A stretch of DNA of 64,000 nt from Pseudoscleropodium purum (taxonomy: Eukaryota > Streptophyta > Bryopsida > Hypnales > Brachytheciaceae), in the NCBI GenBank assembly GCA_963969395.1, contig OZ017799.1, positions 22,632,501 through 22,696,500 of the forward strand, written 5' to 3'. The notes under the pieces were generated by a model. The model worked only from the letters and a program-made list of their open reading frames with translations. It made no database searches and was not told the origin of the DNA. A program made the translations under genes and the position numbers. Below, piece by piece: positions 60,410 to 64,000 of the stretch (its first letter is position 1; the number at the start of each line of letters is the position of its first letter).

Positions 60410-60580
60410 GGCCCTTTCCCTATAGGCCGCCAAGCAGCCCAACCATTGCTGTTTGGCAGGCAAGCCCCAGCAAACGCCAAGCTGGCCCTACCAGGCGCAG
60501 CCGTTGGCGCCAAGCTGCGCCTGGCCAGGTGTTTTGGCCACCTGGGCCTATACTGCTTGCACCTGTGGGGTTGGAAATTT
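60410..60580. other. GC-rich palindromic block inside the retrotransposon
   Basis: This block between protease and reverse transcriptase is strikingly GC-rich for the element. It contains CCAGGCGCAGC (60491-60501) and its exact reverse complement (60514-60524) around the palindrome TTGGCGCCAA (60504-60513). A second pair, CCAGGTG and CACCTGG, follows near 60524-60548. No domain motif is seen in any frame. Confidence 0.7.
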
Positions 60581-60700
60581 TTTTTTTTCCATTTTTTCAA
60601 CATTTTTTTCGCATTCAATAGCTTCGTCATTTTCTCTTTCTCCTTGCATCCCATGCTTCATGCACAAAGCCTAACAGTGTAGAGAATCAAATACCACACT

Positions 60701-61356
60701 TCATTGAGACCATCGAATAGTCGGATCATGGTGGATCAACCATGGAATACCTAAGATACATGGATACTTGCCTATATTCATAACATTTGCTACCAATCTT
60801 TCACGAAGATTTCCAATTATAATTTCTACCATAGCCTCATGGGTTATAAGCCTAGAACTGATCATTCGTCCATCAATTACCCTAATTTCGCGCGGCACCG
60901 ACTTTAGTTGTAGCACCACATTACATTGCTCAGCAAACCTAGGATGCATAAATATTCCTGTGGCCCTCGAATCCACTAATGTGAGGCCTAGGACAAAATT
61001 GAGCTTTGCATTCAACGTCACATGTGCACTAGGATCAATAGTGGCATGTAAATATAATGGATCTAATCCGCCTTCTACTTCCTTTAAAATCTCTACAACA
61101 TTATTTGACCATATGTTATTCCATTGCAAATTCTCCCAAGGAGCCAACTTAAGGTGTTGCTCCCTCATATTGTCCACCTTCCTTCTTGCTTCTAATGTGG
61201 GTGTCTTGTGGATGATGGCAACGGCAATTTGCATAGTGCCCGGGTATTGAAAATTTTCCTTCAGTCTCGGGCTTTCTCTTTTCCTGAAGAGGTGCCTTCC
61301 CCTCCAATGATAGCAAAGATAGACAATGGCTTGGAGGGATTCGTGGGGCAACACGA
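60701..61356 (-). pseudogene. Retrotransposon aspartic protease, active site changed
   Basis: In the 219-codon frame the active-site motif reads LVDSRATGIFM, where retropepsins have DSGAT/DTGAT. The changed codon is AGG at 60965-60967, one G-to-A step from GGG. GIPWLIHHDPTIRW near the end is the usual C-terminal signature of this protease family. The substitution should abolish activity, by analogy with other retropepsins. Confidence 0.85.
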
Positions 61357-62380
61357 TCAAATATGACCTACTTCACCGCAACTCCAACAACGTCCTTGAT
61401 GTTGATATTCTTGCCGTTCCATTGTCGTCTTTGCCAAGGCTATAGTAGGAGTACACACCACCCCAAATTCCATTGGCACCGGACCAAAGGTATTTGAGTT
61501 AGATTGGAATTTTCCTACGGCATCCCATGGCAATATTGTTGGAGATCGGAAACTTAGAGTTTCAAATTGTGAATGGCGGTTTTGACGCCGACCCCATAAT
61601 CTCTCATCGATCCGTGACGACATTGACATCCAGTCTTGTAGTTGCCGTGGTTGTGTCTCAACTGTCGCCACTGAATCCAAAATCTCATTCTTAAGTCCAC
61701 CACGGAATTGAGCTACCAAACTGGATTCATTCCAATCAAGTAGAGCCACATATTCATTAAACATAGAAATATAATTGGAAATTGACCCAATTTGTCAAAG
61801 CTTCCCAATGCAATCCTCGGCATTGCTCTTACGATCAATATCCCCATAGACAACAATCACGGATTCCTAAAAAGCATGATAATTGCCCAACAACTCGTGA
61901 TCACGTTCCTCGTCCAAAGCTTGGAGAAGAGGCATAGCCCAATTTTGCGCCGCTCCAGTCATATACGAAAGAGCATAAGCTATTTTATTTGCATCAAAGC
62001 TATAAGTTCGTAGTTTACCTCAAAATACAAGACAGAGTTGTGCAAACCATCGATAAACTTCATTTCCCTTCTTTCCAGAAAATTTATCCGGTTCCGCTAC
62101 CTTAGATTCCTTGGGTTCAATGTTTGATTCCGCACACCTCCCTCCTAGTATCCCTCCACTATTGGATATAGGAGAGACAACCGGTTGTGGTCCCTGCATT
62201 GCTCTACTCGAAATCTCTTGCATCAAATGAGGAATTGCGGCTTGGAAAACACTTTGAATTTATTGTTGGATGAAGGCCACCCACTTCGACCCCACCCCAT
62301 CTGCCATCAATTCTTCCCCTGGGTTGACCACCCGTGGTTCTTAATCCATCGAAGGATATTAGGTTTACAAATTAAATAAT
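61357..62380 (-). pseudogene. Retrotransposon gag with zinc knuckle, broken
   Basis: Frames at 62020-62226 (EPDKFSGKKGNEVYRWFAQL) and 61357-61764 (SSLVAQFRGGLKNEILD) resemble retrotransposon gag. A CCHC knuckle, CWSCGEVGH, lies at the end, but TGA at 61357-61359 falls inside it. The region between 61765 and 62019 has shifted frames. Confidence 0.8.
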
Positions 62381-62482
62381 CATACAAAATCCCTCCTTGC
62401 AACAGCCGCGGGTCAATGTCATCAATGCAGCTTCAACTTAGGAATCCAAATTAGAGCATGGACTTTAAGTAACTTGACATTA

Positions 62483-62738
62483 TGTTACGGATCGATTCAA
62501 CAAGGAAGTTGATGCTCTACTTGGATTGCATTCAAAGTAAATCAATACTAAATTACAACTAAATTACAACAATGACAAGAAGAATCAAACTTACACATTG
62601 TGGTGAAATCATCTTATCTTCATTGAGCAAAATGTCAATTGAGGGATAACCCTCCTCTCATGATTATTAAAGACAAGGGAGAGACCAACTAACCCTAACT
62701 GTTACAACCGTTCACTTGTTACGAACGGGTTCTTAACA
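62483..62738 (-). repeat. 5' LTR of the retrotransposon
   Basis: 256 bp with the same TG...CA ends as the 3' LTR, and it abuts the second TCAGT duplication. On the minus strand it precedes gag. Confidence 0.93.
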
Positions 62739-62743
62739 TCAGT

Positions 62744-62870
62744 GTGCTTTCTTTCATTTGTAGCCATGGTTTAGTGAGGTGGGCCTTGGTGGATGCTATT
62801 GTCGTTTAGGAGTAGCAACCGGGATAGCAAAAGGGTGAATAAGCTTGAACCTCGACTTTACCTTTGATCT
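62744..62870. other. Short unassigned spacer
   Basis: It separates the retrotransposon from the hAT-like MITE. Nothing is recognised. Confidence 0.5.
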
Positions 62871-62878
62871 GTGCAAGC

Positions 62879-63286
62879 CAGGGTTGATAAGACGGTCGGA
62901 CGTCTGGGACGTCCGGATGTGGACGTTGTGTCCGCAACGTCCATCGGGACCGCCCCGTCCGCCTGTCCCCCCATTTGCCCTATCCGTTTCGACCGCCCTG
63001 TTTTAGCTTTTACATAAATAGTGATATACAACTCTATTGAATCACAATTGCAATATAAGAAAATCAAAATCAAAATGACTTCACTCTCAATCTCTCATTG
63101 GTGAAAACAATCAAATCAAAACAAAAAACCCAAAACGGGTTTTCTAAGCCGCCCCGCCCGTCCGCCCTGCCCCGCCTGTCCGCCTTCCGACGGTGAGAGG
63201 GACGTTGCATCCGCTGGCGTCTGTGAGGACGGACGTCCGGGTTATGGACGCTATTTTGGGGCGGACGTACTAATTTGTCAACCCTG
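62879..63286. mobile_element. hAT-like MITE, 408 bp
   Basis: The inverted ends read CAGGGTTGATAA (left) and, in reverse, CAGGGTTGACAA (right), 11 of 12 matching. The flanks are GTGCAAGC (62871-62878) and GTGCAAGT (63287-63294), an 8-bp duplication with one mismatch. CAGGG ends with an 8-bp duplication are typical of hAT elements. The outer parts are rich in GGACGT/ACGTCC and CCGCCCCGTCCGCC repeats, and the centre is AT-rich. No transposase is encoded. Confidence 0.8.
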
Positions 63287-63294
63287 GTGCAAGT

Positions 63295-64000
63295 TGGTAG
63301 TTTGTGATTCTTTTCGTAAGTTTCTCAGTGGCGTTTTGATATTTATTGGATCGCCAGCATGTAATATTTTTGATGGATTTGAGTAATGGAACATTCATAT
63401 GTTTGGAGTGAGAATTCTTGTTTCATCAATTTTGGATGCTCGTCTTTTTATTCCTGGATGTTTTGTAGGGAACATAGCCTTGCTGTATTTGTTGTGCTAG
63501 TTTAGGTGAAGAGTGATGCAGTTGGATTGGAGATGGGGATTGTTGCACCATGCCTCGCCAGTATTGTAGCTCTCTTGAAATAGATGAGAAGCAAATGCGC
63601 AGCATCTCGCAAACCATTCATAAACCCCGAGTACGGTAGTAGAGGTGACTACCTTGAATCATATATTGTTTGTTCAACCTCAAAATGAACGAAGGATTAG
63701 GTTAATTAATTTGATTAGTCGAATTTATACCAACAAAATCAGTGAAGAGTATTGCATGTGTGGGTAAGAAATGTGACGAAAGAAAGTTTTCATATGACTA
63801 TAGAACAATGCTAAATTTTTTTATGGGACCCAGTTATATCGCTTTATCAAATGAGTGGTGGTGCAAAATTAGTGTATAAAATTGGTATAGTTCAATAATA
63901 TTCTAATATTTAAGCCTGCACTAATTTAAACATTTTACAAAGAATGTCATGTGGGCAAATAATTGTTGCACATAGAGTAAGTGATATGAGATGTTTGTGT
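63295..64000. other. AT-rich sequence to the window end
   Basis: No gene or element is recognised. Confidence 0.45.

Larger units (their letters stand above)
57034..62743 (-). mobile_element. Full-length, decayed chromovirus (Ty3/gypsy) LTR retrotransposon
   Basis: The element spans 57039-62738 (5.7 kb) and is bounded by TCAGT on both sides (57034-57038 and 62739-62743), a 5-bp target duplication. Both LTRs are 256 bp and end TG...CA. Domain order on the minus strand is gag with zinc knuckle, protease, reverse transcriptase, RNase H, integrase, chromodomain. This is the Ty3/gypsy order, and the chromodomain marks a chromovirus; the clade was not determined. At least six in-frame stops interrupt it, so it cannot make its own proteins. 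I saw no TGG-type primer site right after the 5' LTR. Confidence 0.95.

Noticed and set aside
60379..60682. Overlapping plus-strand frames of 73-80 codons in the GC-rich block
   Set aside because: They arise from the stop-poor GC-rich palindromic segment inside the retrotransposon and carry no domain.

Overview
The window is nuclear DNA of a land plant. About 10% encodes protein. Two spliced plant genes can be read, and they sit in a background of AT-rich repeats, transposon remnants and gene-poor sequence. The genes have short GT-AG introns (about 0.1-1 kb). The retroelement is a chromodomain Ty3/gypsy element. The resistance-gene debris has a degenerate P/GCS-type leucine-rich repeat pattern. 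Together these would fit a non-seed plant such as a moss, but the lineage is an inference and the sequence alone does not prove it.

Layout. 1-11.5 kb: AT-rich repeats, including several non-autonomous elements with TTAA-CCC...GGG-TTAA ends. 11.6-17.8 kb: a less AT-rich stretch with short coding-like frames and splice-like signals, but no gene I can complete. 17.8-20.3 kb: repeats and intergenic DNA. 20.4-29.1 kb, minus strand: a complete 12-exon gene for an MscS-like mechanosensitive channel of the plastid MSL2/MSL3 type. I predict 1,121 residues, with an unusually long acidic C-terminal tail that holds five ~73-residue repeats. 29.1-30.7 kb: its leader and promoter region. 30.8-41 kb: repeats. 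41-42.7 kb: a GC-richer island without a recognised gene. 42.7-47.2 kb: mostly unassigned. 47.2-48.4 kb, minus strand: a frameshifted NLR-type LRR pseudogene. 48.4-53 kb: repeats. 53.1-56.5 kb, plus strand: a possible leader exon, a threefold ~150-bp tandem repeat, a strong hairpin, and a two-exon membrane-anchored FkbM-type methyltransferase gene. 57.0-62.7 kb: a full-length but decayed chromovirus retrotransposon on the minus strand, with 256-bp LTRs and a 5-bp TCAGT target duplication. 62.88-63.29 kb: a 408-bp hAT-like MITE. The rest is unassigned.

The two genes have no evident functional link. The most notable signals are these. (1) A set of elements in several size classes (about 0.2, 0.6 and 0.9 kb) whose boundaries are TTAA + CCC / GGG + TTAA, the arrangement typical of piggyBac-type transposons. 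(2) The DPW-containing tandem repeat of the channel tail. (3) The missing AG acceptor in the methyltransferase intron. (4) Retroelement decay made almost entirely of C-to-T/G-to-A changes, which has hit the protease and integrase catalytic residues.

I saw no tRNA, rRNA or CRISPR array. All exon joins, repeat alignments and counts were made by eye.
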